A stretch of DNA of 64,000 nucleotides from JBBDMC01 sp963775235. GTDB taxonomy: Bacteria > Pseudomonadota > Alphaproteobacteria > Rhizobiales > Kaistiaceae. Below the pieces are notes generated by a model. The model made no database searches. It was not told the DNA's origin and saw nothing but the letters and a program-made list of their open reading frames with translations. Below, piece by piece: positions 43,451 to 54,486 of this stretch. How positions within the stretch are numbered: the first letter of the stretch is position 1; each line of letters starts with the position of its first letter. The DNA lies in assembly GCA_963775235.1 (NCBI GenBank), contig CAVZHY010000007.1, positions 186,001 to 250,000 of the forward strand. The letters are read 5' to 3'. Made by a program: the position numbers and the translations under genes.

Positions 43451-44512
43451 ATGACGACCAGATTGACCCGCAAACGGTGGCTGGCCAGCGCGGTGGTGGC
43501 AGCGTCGTTGGTCGCGGCGACGACGACGGCGAGCGATGCGGCGTGGTGGAATCTCGGAAAAAAGGAAACCGCGCCGGCGGCCGGCAACGGGCCCGTCAAT
43601 GTTGCCCAATCGGCCGATGCGGGGGACCGGGTCAACCAGCTCGAGACGCAGATGCGCTCCCTGACCGGCCAGATCGAGGAGCTGTCGTATCAATTGCAGC
43701 AGATGCGGGATCAACTGCAGCGGCTGCAGGAGGATACCGACTTCCGATTGCGCACCATCGAAGGCAGCGCCGCGTCGCCACCTCAGCGGGTCGGGCAGTC
43801 GGCACCGCCCGGTCCGCCCCCGATGGACAACGATACCGGCGCCATGGCCGCCATCGCGGATTCGGCTCCCCCTGCGCCACCGTCTGATCAGGCTTCCGCC
43901 CTGCCGACCCCCGGCCTCGGCGCGCCGCCAAGGTCGCTGGGCACGATCATCATCGGCAGCCAGCCTCCGGCGAGTAGCCAGCCGCCGGCCAGTGGCCAGC
44001 CCCTTGACCTGTCGGCCCTGGCGCGTGGCGGCGATGCTGGTGTCGGGGTAGTTGCACCCGCGCAACCGCCTGGCGTTGCGCCACCGGCAAGTGCTCCGAC
44101 CCCGGCAGTCGCGTCCGTCGCGCCTTCGGGCAACGCCACCACCGACTTCAGCCGCGCGTACAATCTCTACAACGCCGGCCAGTACGAGCTCGCCGAGCAG
44201 TCGTTCCGCCAGTTCCTTGCGACCTACCCCAAGGATCAGGAAGCGCCGGACGCGCAGTACTGGCTGGGGGAGAGCCTGTTCTCGCGCGGTCTCTACCGCG
44301 ACGCGGCGGACGTCTTCCGGGCCGGGTACAAGGCCTATCCGGACAGCAGCCGCGCCCCGGCGACGCTGCTGCGGCTTGGTCAGGCGATGGCCGGCCTCGG
44401 CGAGGGGTCTGCCGCCTGCCAGATCTACGCGCAGGTCCTGAAGGACTATCCGGACATGTCGAACGCACTGCGGCAGCGGGTCGTCACTGAAAAAGCCAGT
44501 GCGCGCTGCTGA
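43451..44512 (+). CDS. cpoB: Tol-Pal system coordinator CpoB (YbgF)
   Basis: 353 residues: signal peptide (residues 1-31), coiled-coil region (VNQLETQMRSLTGQIEELSYQLQQMRDQLQRLQ), a long Pro/Ala/Ser-rich linker with repeated PASSQPPASGQP, and a C-terminal TPR domain (YNLYNAGQYELAEQSFRQFLATYPKD ... FSRGLYRDAADVFRAGYKAYPDS). CpoB couples peptidoglycan synthesis with Tol-driven constriction. ATG 43451. The tail overlaps tilS by 14 bases. Confidence 0.92.
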   Translation: MTTRLTRKRWLASAVVAASLVAATTTASDAAWWNLGKKETAPAAGNGPVNVAQSADAGDRVNQLETQMRSLTGQIEELSYQLQQMRDQLQRLQEDTDFRLRTIEGSAASPPQRVGQSAPPGPPPMDNDTGAMAAIADSAPPAPPSDQASALPTPGLGAPPRSLGTIIIGSQPPASSQPPASGQPLDLSALARGGDAGVGVVAPAQPPGVAPPASAPTPAVASVAPSGNATTDFSRAYNLYNAGQYELAEQSFRQFLATYPKDQEAPDAQYWLGESLFSRGLYRDAADVFRAGYKAYPDSSRAPATLLRLGQAMAGLGEGSAACQIYAQVLKDYPDMSNALRQRVVTEKASARC

Positions 44513-45836
44513 GCCCGACGGACCGCTCGGCGACCACGAACTCGACCGACTGTTTCAATCTCTCGCCGACAGCACGCGGGTCGCGCTTGCCGTCTCCGGC
44601 GGCGCGGATTCGCTGGCCTTGCTTGACGCGGTCGATCGTTGGCGTCGGCATCAGGGCGCCACGCCCGACGTGATCGTGCTTACGGTCGACCATGGGTTGC
44701 GGCGGGGCTCTTCGCAGGAGGCGGCGGACGTGATCGCGATCGCCGCGGCGCGCGGATTGCCGGGGCGGGTACTCACCTGGCGGGGGCCGCATCCGGCCGC
44801 GAACCTTGAGGCGGCAGCGCGGGAGGCGCGCTACCGGCTGTTGCTGGACGCGGCGCGGCGCGATGGCGCTACACACCTGGTGCTGGCCCATCATCGCGAC
44901 GATCAGGCTGAGACATTTCTCATGCGGCTGCAGCGGGGATCGGGTGTCTTCGGCCTTGCCGCCATGCGGCCCCTTGTGCCGGCCGGCGGCGTGACGATCG
45001 CCCGCCCTTTCCTCGACGTGCCGCGCGTGCGCCTGGCGGCGACGACCGCGGCCGCCGGGCTCGATCCGGTCGAGGATGCGATGAACGCGGATCCGCGGTT
45101 TGCGCGCGCGAGGCTCAGGCGGATCATGCCGCTGCTCGCCGCGGAAGGTTTCGACCCGGCGCTCATTGCCGACACGGCGCGTCGACTGGCCGAGGCCGCG
45201 GCGGCAATCGATGCCGCGGCAAGCGCGCTCATCGCCGCCACGGTCGAGACAGATGCGCTGGCCGTGGCGCGCCTTGAGCCGATGCCGTTCAACGCGGCGC
45301 CGGTGGCCGTGCGGCGCCGGGTGCTGGTGAGGCTCCTCCTTGCCATCGGAGGGGAGGACTATCCGCCGCGCAGCGAGCGTCTGGAGAGGCTTGCGGCGGC
45401 GATGGAGGCCCACACCGAGGGGCGTTTCAAGCGGACCCTCGCCGGCACGGTGGTCGAACGGCGGGCAGGGCGCTTCCTTATCTATCGCGAGATCGGACGC
45501 TCAGGGCTGGCAGGCCATGCGCTCAAGGCGGGGTACGACGGGGTATGGGACCATCGCTTCCGCGTCGTCGCGGGTGAGGGCATGCCCTCCGGGATGGTGC
45601 TCGGTCCGCTCGGCGAGGAAGGGCGGCGGTCGGTCGGAGCCACGGCGGGAGCCGCGCCGGCCGGGGCTCTGGCGGCGCTGCCGGCGCTGCGCAGACGCGA
45701 CCGAATCCTTGCGGTCCCGCAAATCTCCTACGTCGACGCCAACTTGAGCGGCCCCCTCCCGGTCGAGGTCCATGCCGTGGTCGCAAAGCGCCTGGCGGAA
45801 CCCCCGCTTTTCCCCGATTTCACCGCCTTGAGTTGA
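44499..45836 (+). CDS. tilS: tRNA(Ile)-lysidine synthase
   Basis: 445 residues. The PP-loop ATP motif SGGADS is at residues 33-38 and TVDHGLRRGSSQEA and HHRDDQAETFLMRL complete the N-terminal domain. It converts cytidine 34 of tRNA-Ile(CAU) to lysidine, essential for reading AUA. GTG start. It follows cpoB with overlap and precedes ftsH, a conserved order in alphaproteobacteria. Confidence 0.93.
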   Translation: MRAAEPDGPLGDHELDRLFQSLADSTRVALAVSGGADSLALLDAVDRWRRHQGATPDVIVLTVDHGLRRGSSQEAADVIAIAAARGLPGRVLTWRGPHPAANLEAAAREARYRLLLDAARRDGATHLVLAHHRDDQAETFLMRLQRGSGVFGLAAMRPLVPAGGVTIARPFLDVPRVRLAATTAAAGLDPVEDAMNADPRFARARLRRIMPLLAAEGFDPALIADTARRLAEAAAAIDAAASALIAATVETDALAVARLEPMPFNAAPVAVRRRVLVRLLLAIGGEDYPPRSERLERLAAAMEAHTEGRFKRTLAGTVVERRAGRFLIYREIGRSGLAGHALKAGYDGVWDHRFRVVAGEGMPSGMVLGPLGEEGRRSVGATAGAAPAGALAALPALRRRDRILAVPQISYVDANLSGPLPVEVHAVVAKRLAEPPLFPDFTALS

Positions 45837-45981
45837 TCGACCCGTTCACCAACCACATTTGGAACAGGAATGGCTGCCAGGTCTTATTGGCTTCGTAACG
45901 TCCAAGACCTATCTTAATGGACAGTCAAAGCCCGAAAACTGGCGCCGGCGGTCCCTTGGCCGGTTGCCCGAGGGACCGTGG

Positions 45982-47911
45982 ATGAACGCCAATTTCCGTA
46001 ACTTTGCCCTGTGGGTGATCATCGGCCTCGTATTGATCGCTCTTTTCAACCTCTTCCAGAACACCGGCCAGCGGACCACCGGCCGCGACGTGGCTTATTC
46101 CCAGTTCATCTCCGACGTCGACCAGGGTCGCGTCCGCAACGTGGTTATTTCTGGTCAGCAGATCAGCGGAAGCTATTCCGACGGCAGCGCCTTCCAGACC
46201 TTCGCGCCTGAGGATCCTGACCTGGTCAAGCGGCTGGAGGACCACAGCGTTCAGATCACCGCCAAGCCTCCGAGCGAAGGAGGGCAGTCGCTGATCGGCA
46301 TGCTGGTGTCGTGGTTCCCGATGTTCCTCATTCTGGCCGTGTGGATTTTCTTCATGCGCCAGATGCAGGGCACCGGCGGCAAGGCGCTCGGATTCGGTAA
46401 ATCCAAGGCAAAGCTGCTGACGGAGGCGCACGGACGCGTGACGTTCGAGGACGTCGCTGGAGTCGATGAGGCCAAGGAGGACCTGCAGGAGATCGTGGAG
46501 TTCCTGCGCGACCCGCAGAAGTTCCAGCGGCTCGGCGGGCGGATTCCGCGCGGCGTGCTGCTGGTCGGCCCGCCTGGCACCGGCAAGACGCTGCTCGCGC
46601 GCGCCATCGCCGGCGAGGCGAACGTTCCTTTCTTCACCATTTCTGGTTCCGACTTCGTCGAGATGTTTGTCGGCGTCGGCGCGTCCCGCGTCCGCGACAT
46701 GTTCGAGCAGGCGAAGAAGAACGCGCCCTGCATAATCTTTATCGACGAAATCGACGCGGTCGGCCGCCATCGCGGCGCTGGCCTCGGCGGCGGCAATGAC
46801 GAGCGTGAGCAGACACTGAACCAGCTGCTGGTCGAGATGGACGGCTTCGAGTTCGAACGAAGGCATTATCCTGATTGCCGCGACAAACCGCCCGGACGTC
46901 CTCGATCCGGCGCTGTTGAGGCCCGGCCGTTTCGACCGCCAGGTGGTAGTGCCGAATCCGGACGTCGTCGGCCGGGAGAAAATCCTCAAGGTCCACGTCA
47001 GGAAGGTGCCGCTGGCGCCCGACGTCGACCTCAAGGTGGTTGCCCGTGGCACACCGGGGTTCTCAGGCGCCGACCTCATGAACCTCGTCAACGAGGCGGC
47101 GCTCCTCGCCGCCCGGCGCGGCAAGCGTCTCGTCACCATGGCCGAGTTCGAAGATGCCAAGGACAAGGTGATGATGGGCGCCGAGCGGCGCACACTGGTC
47201 ATGACCGAGGACGAGAAGCGGCTGACCGCGTACCACGAGGGCGGCCACGCGATCGTGGCGCTGCACGTGCCGGCGACCGACCCGGTGCACAAGGCGACGA
47301 TCATCCCGCGCGGCCGCGCGCTCGGCATGGTCATGCAATTGCCCGAACGCGACAAGCTGTCGATGAGCGTCGAGCAGATGACGTCGCGACTCGCGATCAT
47401 GATGGGCGGTCGCGTTGCCGAGGAGATGATCTTCGGCAAGGAAAAGGTGACCTCCGGCGCGGCGAGCGACATCGAGCAGGCGACGCGGCTGGCGCGCATG
47501 ATGGTAACGCGCTGGGGCCTGTCGGATGAACTCGGCACCGTGTCTTACGGCGAAAACCAGGAAGAGGTGTTCCTCGGCCATTCAGTGTCGCGCCAGCAGA
47601 ACGTGTCGGAGCAGACGGCGCAGAAGATCGACGCCGAGATCAGGCGCCTGGTCGAGACCGGCCTCGCCGAGGCGCGGCACATCCTGGAAGAAAATCGCGA
47701 TCAGCTCGAAACATTGGCCCAGGGATTGCTCGAGTACGAGACCCTGTCCGGCGACGAGATCAAGAACCTGATCGCCGGCAAGCCGCCCGTGCGTGAGACG
47801 GTGGAAGAGGCCGCCTCGACCAAGACATCAGCGGTCCCCGTCACCAAGGGCAAGGCCAAGCGGCCGCCCGGCGAGCCGGAAGCGGGGCTGGAGCCGCAAC
47901 CGCAGTCGTGA
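45982..47911 (+). CDS. ftsH: ATP-dependent zinc metalloprotease FtsH (frameshifted)
   Basis: About 642 residues after one correction. Two N-terminal membrane helices (residues 7-27 and 110-130), AAA+ module with Walker A GPPGTGKT, Walker B IIFIDEIDAVG, and the zinc site HEGGHA in the protease domain. At about 46851 GAGTTCGAAC should read GAGTCGAAC; removing one T gives the invariant MDGFESNEGIILIAATNRPD. FtsH degrades SecY, RpoH and other membrane or regulatory proteins, which links it to rpoH in this window. The start ATG 45982 gives MNANFRNFALWVII, typical for the group. Confidence 0.93.
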
Positions 47912-47918
47912 ATGTGGG

Positions 47919-47941
47919 GGCCGGCGCTTTGCGCGCCGGCC
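47919..47941 (+). terminator. GC-rich hairpin after ftsH
   Basis: GGCCGGCGC (47919-47927) and GCGCCGGCC (47933-47941) form a perfect 9-bp stem with a TTTGC loop eight bases after the ftsH stop. No T run follows, so termination may need Rho or the hairpin may protect the mRNA end. Confidence 0.5.
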
Positions 47942-48036
47942 ACCTCCCGTCTCCGCCAGGCCCGGGTCAGCTGCAATTCGCCTCCGGCCGCCACTTACCT
48001 TTCGTTAAGGTAAATGAACGTGGTTAACCCGCGTGG

Positions 48037-48051
48037 TTAAGCGCGCCTTAA
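48037..48051. promoter_or_regulatory. CtrA-type box TTAA-N7-TTAA before an outer-membrane protein
   Basis: TTAAGCGCGCCTTAA is an exact and fully palindromic TTAA-N7-TTAA, 77 bases before the beta-barrel gene, with additional TTAA half-sites (GGTTAACC at 48022-48029 and CGTTAAGG at 48003-48010) nearby. The clustering of TTAA in GC-rich DNA suggests a CtrA-controlled promoter. Confidence 0.55.
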
Positions 48052-48127
48052 CATTTGCCATCGACAATCCGCATCCATCGTCCACTGGCGGCGCGCCGTC
48101 GCGGGACCATCAGGAGAGGATTGGGTC

Positions 48128-48928
48128 ATGGTTCGTCAGAGGCTTTGCGCGCTCATTGGGGCAATGATGGTCGTGGTGCCGACCACCGGTGCGCTCGCGG
48201 CCGACTACACACCCCAGCCGGTGCCGTCCGGATACGAGTGGTATCTGCGTGGATACCTTGGCCTCACGGCCGAGGGGTTCCACGGCCTCGATCATCCGGA
48301 TTTCGCAATTCCGGCTTACGAGGGCTGGCTCGATCCCGGCCAGTTCAGCGCCGCGCCGCTGTTCGGCCTGGGTATCGGGATCAGCACCGGCAACCATCTC
48401 CGCTTCGACGTGACCGGCGAATATCACGGCAAAGCGTCATTCAGCGCGCTGCAGGAATATGACACGGACAGCAACCCGCCGAATTTCGACGGAGCCCCGG
48501 GTCCGGACTGGGGCACCGACGCCTACACCGCCAAGAAGTCCGAGTGGGTGTTTCTCGCCAACGGTTATCTCGACCTGGGCAACTGGCGCGGGTTCTCGCC
48601 ATACGTCGGCGCCGGCATCGGCGCGGCATACAACTCGATCTTCGATTTTCTGGACGACAACGTGCCCGCCGCCGGGCAGGGGTGGGCGCCGACCGGTCAC
48701 AAGTGGAATCTCGCCTGGGCGCTTCACGCCGGCGCTGGAATCCAGGTCACCAACAACCTCACCATCGATCTCGGCTACTCGTTCACCAACGTCGGGAACG
48801 CCCAGACGGGCAACTTCCAGAACGTCGACCCCAACATCGCGTGCCTGACGCCGGGATGTCCGCCGGTGACGTTCAAGAAAATCTACTCGCACGACTTCAA
48901 GCTCGGCGTGCGCTGGGCGCTGAACTAG
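48128..48928 (+). CDS. Outer-membrane beta-barrel protein
   Basis: 266 residues. A signal peptide (LCALIGAMMVVVPTTGALAA) precedes alternating amphipathic strands typical of an eight-stranded Opa/porin-family barrel; strand ends include GLTAEGFHGLDH, FDVTGEYHG and FKLGVRWALN with terminal aromatic/hydrophobic pattern. It contains aromatic-rich loops (FDGAPGPDWGTDAYT). Closest to the Omp25/31-like proteins of alphaproteobacteria. CtrA-type boxes lie before it and a strong terminator after it, so it is a single-gene transcript. Confidence 0.82.
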   Translation: MVRQRLCALIGAMMVVVPTTGALAADYTPQPVPSGYEWYLRGYLGLTAEGFHGLDHPDFAIPAYEGWLDPGQFSAAPLFGLGIGISTGNHLRFDVTGEYHGKASFSALQEYDTDSNPPNFDGAPGPDWGTDAYTAKKSEWVFLANGYLDLGNWRGFSPYVGAGIGAAYNSIFDFLDDNVPAAGQGWAPTGHKWNLAWALHAGAGIQVTNNLTIDLGYSFTNVGNAQTGNFQNVDPNIACLTPGCPPVTFKKIYSHDFKLGVRWALN

Positions 48929-48963
48929 AACCGGTCGAAGAGCTCCTCTCCAGCTCTTTCGCG

Positions 48964-48998
48964 AACGCCGCCTGCCCGTGAGGGCAGGCGGCGTTTCC
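48964..48998 (+). terminator. Rho-independent terminator
   Basis: Perfect 14-bp stem AACGCCGCCTGCCC/GGGCAGGCGGCGTT with GTGA loop, then TTTCCGTTT. Ends the barrel-protein transcript and separates it from the serC leader. Confidence 0.92.
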
Positions 48999-49004
48999 GT
49001 TTCA

Positions 49005-49097
49005 AACGTCGCATTGACTCTCTCCCTTCCGAAGCGTATTTCCCGCGGCGGGACACTCCTCCCCACCGAGGAGCTTCTATCTGAGAGGGTAGACACC
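49005..49097 (+). ncRNA. serC leader RNA element
   Basis: The roughly 90 bases before serC carry conserved-looking pairs: CTCCTC/GAGGAG around the CCCACC loop and a CCCGCGGCGGG turn, while CTCTC near 49020 can pair with GAGAG of the ribosome-binding site (GAGAGGG, about 49084-49090). An alphaproteobacterial serC leader motif of this kind is known, whose last stem occludes the serC ribosome-binding site (Rfam serC family). The match is from memory and unsearched. Confidence 0.6.
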
Positions 49098-50274
49098 ATG
49101 ACGAACCCCGCCATGCCGGCCCGGCGGCCGGCCAATCCAAATTTCTCCTCAGGACCTTGCGCCAAGCGACCCGGCTGGTCGCGTGACGTTTTGAAGGACG
49201 CCGCGCTTGGCCGCTCGCACCGTGCCAAGATCGGCAAGGCCAAGCTCAAGCAGGCGATCGACCTGACGCGCGACGTGCTGGAGGTGCCGGCCGACTATCG
49301 CATCGGCATAGTGCCGGCATCCGACACCGGCGCCGTCGAGATGGCGCTGTGGACGATGCTCGGCCAGCGGCCGGTCGACGTGCTCGGATGGGAAGTTGTT
49401 CGGCCTGGGCTGGGTCACCGACATCATCAAGCAGCTCAAGCTCAAGGACACGCGGGCGATCACCGCCGAATACGGCAGGCTGCCCGATCTCGGCCTGGTC
49501 GATTTCGATCACGACGTGGTTTTCACATGGAACGGCACCACGTCGGGCGTGCGGGTGCCGAACAGCGACTGGATCCCGGCTGACCGCAAGGGCCTGACGA
49601 TCTGCGACGCCACCTCGGCGGCATTCGCCCAGAACCTCGACTTCGCAAAACTCGACGTCACCACCTTCTCCTGGCAGAAGGCGCTTGGCGGCGAGGCCGC
49701 CCACGGCATGATCATCCTCAGCCCCCGGGCGGTGGCGCGGCTGGAGAGTTATACACCGCCGTGGCCGGTGCCCAAGATTTTCAGCTTGGCCAAGGGCGGC
49801 AAGCTCATCGAGGGCATCTTCGTCGGCGAGACGATCAACACGCCGTCGATGCTGTGCGTGGAAGATTTCCTGGATACGCTCAAGTGGGCGAAGTCGGTGG
49901 GTGGGCTCAAGGGCCTGATGGCGCGCGCCGACACCAACTTCAAGGTGCTCGCCGACTGGGCGGAGCGCACGCCGTGGATCGACTTCTTGCCCGAGGATCC
50001 GGCGACGAGGTCCAACACCTCGGTCTGCCTCAAGATCGTCGACCCCGAGGTGACCCGGGGTGATCGCGCGGCACAGGAAGCCTTCATGAAGGCGATCGTC
50101 GCCCGGCTCGACAAGGAAGGCGTCGCCTACGACATCAACTCCCACCGCGATGCGCCGCCGCATTTGCGCATCTGGGCGGGGGCGACGATCGAGGCGTCCG
50201 ACCTCGCCATTCTGACCGAATGGCTGGAGTGGGCCTACGCCGTCGAGAAGGCTGCGCTGGCGAAGGCTGCCTAG
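49098..50274 (+). CDS. serC: Phosphoserine aminotransferase (frameshifted)
   Basis: About 391 residues in the long alphaproteobacterial form. NPNFSSGPCAKRPGW opens it and TFSWQKALGGEA carries the PLP lysine. At 49391-49395 the frame changes (GGGAAGTTG); deleting one A gives GWELFGLGWVTDIIKQLKL and the remaining sequence is intact to the stop. It transaminates 3-phosphohydroxypyruvate to phosphoserine and is followed by serA, the previous step. Start ATG 49098. Confidence 0.9.
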
Positions 50275-50320
50275 ACAGATTCTCTTCCTTCCCAGGACGC
50301 CTCGCTGAGGGCCTCCCGAC

Positions 50321-50399
50321 CGTCACCCCGGCGAATGCCGGGGGCCATCGCGATCACGCGGCAAATGTGAACGATGGGTCCGGCGTGCGCCGGAACGAC
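50321..50399. repeat. Dispersed double-hairpin intergenic repeat
   Basis: Two perfect hairpins flank a short spacer: CCCCGGC-gaat-GCCGGGG (50326-50343) and TCCGGCG-tg-CGCCGGA (50379-50394). The text GTCACCCCGGCGAATGCCGG and GGTCCGGCGTGCGCCGGAACG is the pattern of the common alphaproteobacterial GTCATnCCCGCG...GGAACGAC palindromic repeat. It sits between serC and serA. Only one copy was seen here. Confidence 0.65.
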
Positions 50400-50442
50400 C
50401 AAGCGAAATGCGACAGCGGCCACCACCACAAAGGAATTTCAA

Positions 50443-52033
50443 ATGACAACCCCCCGCGTTCTCGTTTCCGACCGACTGTCCAAGACCGCCGTGCAGATCT
50501 TCAAGGATCGCGGTGTCGAGGTCGACTACCAGCCTGATCTCGGCAAGGACAAAGAGAAACTTCTCGCCATCATAGGCAACTACGAGGGCCTCGCGATCCG
50601 CTCGGCGACCAAGGTGACCGAGAAATTGATCGCCGCGGCCGACAAGCTGAAGGTGATCGGGCGCGCCGGCATCGGGGTCGACAACGTCGACCTGCCGGCG
50701 GCGACCAAGCGCGGCATCATTGTGATGAATACGCCCTTCGGCAATTCGATCACCACCGCCGAGCATGCCATCGCCATGATGTTCGCCGTTGCCCGCCAGT
50801 TGCCTGCCGCTGACGCTTCGACCCAGGCCGGCAAGTGGGAGAAAAACCGGTTCATGGGCGTCGAGATGACCGGCAAGACGCTCGGCATCATCGGCTGCGG
50901 AAACATCGGCTCGATCGTGGCGGATCGGGCGATCGGCCTCAAGATGCGGGTGATCGCCTACGATCCGTTCCTGTCGGAGGAACGTGCGATGCAGCTCGGC
51001 GTCGAGCGCGTGGAGCTGGAGGAATTGTTCCGCCGCTCGGATCTGATCACGCTGCATACGCCGCTGACCGACAAGACGCGCGACATCATCGACGCCGAGG
51101 CGATCGCCAGGATGAAGGACGGGGTGCGTATCTTCAATTGCGCTCGCGGGGGGCTTGTGGTCGAGGAGGACCTGGCGGCGGCGCTGAAATCGGGCAAGGT
51201 CGCGGGCGCCGGCGTCGACGTGTTCGTGACCGAGCCGGCGGAGTTCGAGCCCGCTGTTCGGGTTGCCGAACGTGGTGTGCACGCCGCACCTCGGCGCGGC
51301 CACGACCGAGGCGCAGGAGAACGTCGCCCTGCAGGTCGCCGAGCAGATGTCCGACTACCTGGTCAGCGGGGCGGTCTCCAACGCACTCAACATGCCGTCG
51401 ATCACGGCCGAGGAAGCGCCGCGGCTGCGGCCGTTCGTTCGGCTGGCCGAAGCGCTGGGCTCGTTTGCCGGGCAGCTGACGGAAACCACGCTGCTCGGCG
51501 TCACCGTCGAGTACGCCGGCGATGTGGCCGACATGAACACCAAGGCGCTCACCTCGGCGCTGCTCTCCGGCCTGCTGAGGCCGATCCTCTCGGAGGTCAA
51601 CATGGTCAACGCGCCGGTAGTCGCGCGGGAGCGCGGCATCGCCGTCGACGAGGTGCGCCAGTCGCAGCGCGGCATCTACGAGACGTATATCCGCCTGACG
51701 GTCAGGACCGAGCGGCAGGAGCGCTCCGTCGCCGGCACGGTGTTCTCCGACGGCAAGCCGCGCGTCGTCCAGATCAAGGGCATCAACCTCGATGCGAGCT
51801 TCGGACCGCACATGCTCTACATCACCAACAAGGACAAGCCGGGCTTCATCGGGCGGCTCGGCACGCTGCTCGGAAAGTGCAAAGTCAACATCGCCACCTT
51901 CAACCTGGGTCGTTCGGCGCCCGGCGAGGATGCCATCGCCCTGATCGAGGTCGACGAGGCGATCAGCGACGACGTGCTGGAGCAGGTGGGCGCGCTGGAA
52001 GGCGTGGTCCAGGCGAAGCGCCTGAGCTTCTGA
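50443..52033 (+). CDS. serA: D-3-phosphoglycerate dehydrogenase (frameshifted)
   Basis: About 529 residues, long form with ACT domain. MTTPRVLVSDRLSKTAVQIF, GRAGIGVDNVDLPAATKRGIIVMNTP, TLGIIGCGNIGSIVADRA and GLVVEEDLAAALKSGKVAGAGVDVF are diagnostic of the dehydrogenase; the last 75 residues (LYITNKDKPGFIGRLGTLLG) form the ACT domain. Deleting one C in GAGCCCGCTG at 51250-51252 joins the two frames as FEPLFGLPNVVCTPHLGAATTEAQENV. It catalyses the first committed step of serine synthesis and probably shares a promoter with serC. Confidence 0.92.
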
Positions 52034-52040
52034 GGCGGCG

Positions 52041-52964
52041 TCAGGCGGGGCTGCGACGCGCGCCCTTCTGCGCCACAACTATGCCGGCGATGATGAGCGC
52101 GTAGCCGACACCGTGATAGAGATGCGGCCGTTCGCCCAGGAAAGCGACGGCGATGGCCGAGCCGAACACCGGGATCAGGTGAAAGAACGGGCCGGCCCGG
52201 TTGGCGCCGATCAGCTCGACCCCGCGGTTGAAACAGAGGTAGGCGAGGACCGACGGGAAGACCACGATGTAGGCAAGGGCGGCCAGGGCCGCCGGCGTGA
52301 AATCGGGGCGGCGGCCAGCGGCGAACTCGGCGAGGGTGGCGGGCGACAGCATGATGGCGCCCGCGACAATGGTGAAGGTCAGAAACGACAGGAAGTGAAT
52401 CGGCGGCCGGCGCCGAAGCAGGGCGGCGTAGAAGGCGTAGCTGAACATGGCGGCGAGGAACATGAGGTCGCCCTTGTTGAGCTTGAGGCCGACCAGCGCG
52501 GCGAGGTCGCCGCGAGCGATGATGACGACAACACCGGCCAGCGACATCAGGATGCCGAACAGCTGGGCGGGAGTCAGGCGATCGCGAAACAGGACCAGCG
52601 ACCACAGTCCGATCATCAGCGGCGCCAGGGACTGCATCAGCAGGCCATTGATTGCCTCGGTGTACTGGAGGCCGGTGTAGGCAAGCGTGTTGTAGACCGT
52701 GATGCCGGTGAAGCTGAGCGTCAGCAACAGCGGCAGGCGGGCGCGGATCGTCGGCCAGTCGTGGCGCAGGTGAGGCGCGGCGAAAGGCAACAGGATGAGC
52801 CCGGCTCCCGTCCAGCGGATTTCAGCCAGCACAACCGGCGGAATGGTGCCCGCGATGAACCGGCCGAGGACGATGTTGATCGCCCAGAACAGCGACGTCA
52901 GGGACAACAGGACATAGGGCCGGTCGTAGAGAGAGCGGTCGGGTGCTGGAGGCGGGACCGACAA
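52041..52964 (-). CDS. EamA family drug/metabolite transporter
   Basis: 307 residues with ten predicted membrane helices in two EamA repeats, e.g. INGLLMQSLAPLMIGLWSLVLFRDRLTPAQLFGILMSLAGVVVII and GAIMLSPATLAEFAAG. Such proteins export amino acids or other small metabolites; a serine-cycle neighbour is the only hint. Converges on serA with a seven-base gap. Confidence 0.88.
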   Translation of the reverse strand: MSVPPPAPDRSLYDRPYVLLSLTSLFWAINIVLGRFIAGTIPPVVLAEIRWTGAGLILLPFAAPHLRHDWPTIRARLPLLLTLSFTGITVYNTLAYTGLQYTEAINGLLMQSLAPLMIGLWSLVLFRDRLTPAQLFGILMSLAGVVVIIARGDLAALVGLKLNKGDLMFLAAMFSYAFYAALLRRRPPIHFLSFLTFTIVAGAIMLSPATLAEFAAGRRPDFTPAALAALAYIVVFPSVLAYLCFNRGVELIGANRAGPFFHLIPVFGSAIAVAFLGERPHLYHGVGYALIIAGIVVAQKGARRSPA

Positions 52965-53157
52965 TGTCGAAATCTCGTGAGCGCGAACGTGGGCGGGCCG
53001 CCTTCTTAGACGAGGCGAGGAGGCCGAACAATGTCGGGTGCAGTCACCGGGCGGGGTCGCACCGCAAGCGGCGACCCGCTATAGTCCGGCCGCTTCGCCC
53101 CGGTCTTTCGCCGGGGCGAATCATGTGCCGCCTGGCGCGAGGGAGAACACGGGCAAG

Positions 53158-54450
<1,293 letters not shown>

Positions 54451-54486
54451 CAAGGGAGGCTGAATGGTCCCCTGCAGGACTCGCCT

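Noticed and set aside
46801..46900. Programmed frameshift in ftsH
   Set aside because: No slippery heptamer or pseudoknot was seen, and the same kind of one-base addition occurs in many unrelated genes of the window.
53038..53157. Longer purA start at 53038
   Set aside because: The family begins at MANVVVVGAQWGDEGKGK; the extra 40 codons have no conservation and overlap the divergent EamA gene's promoter.
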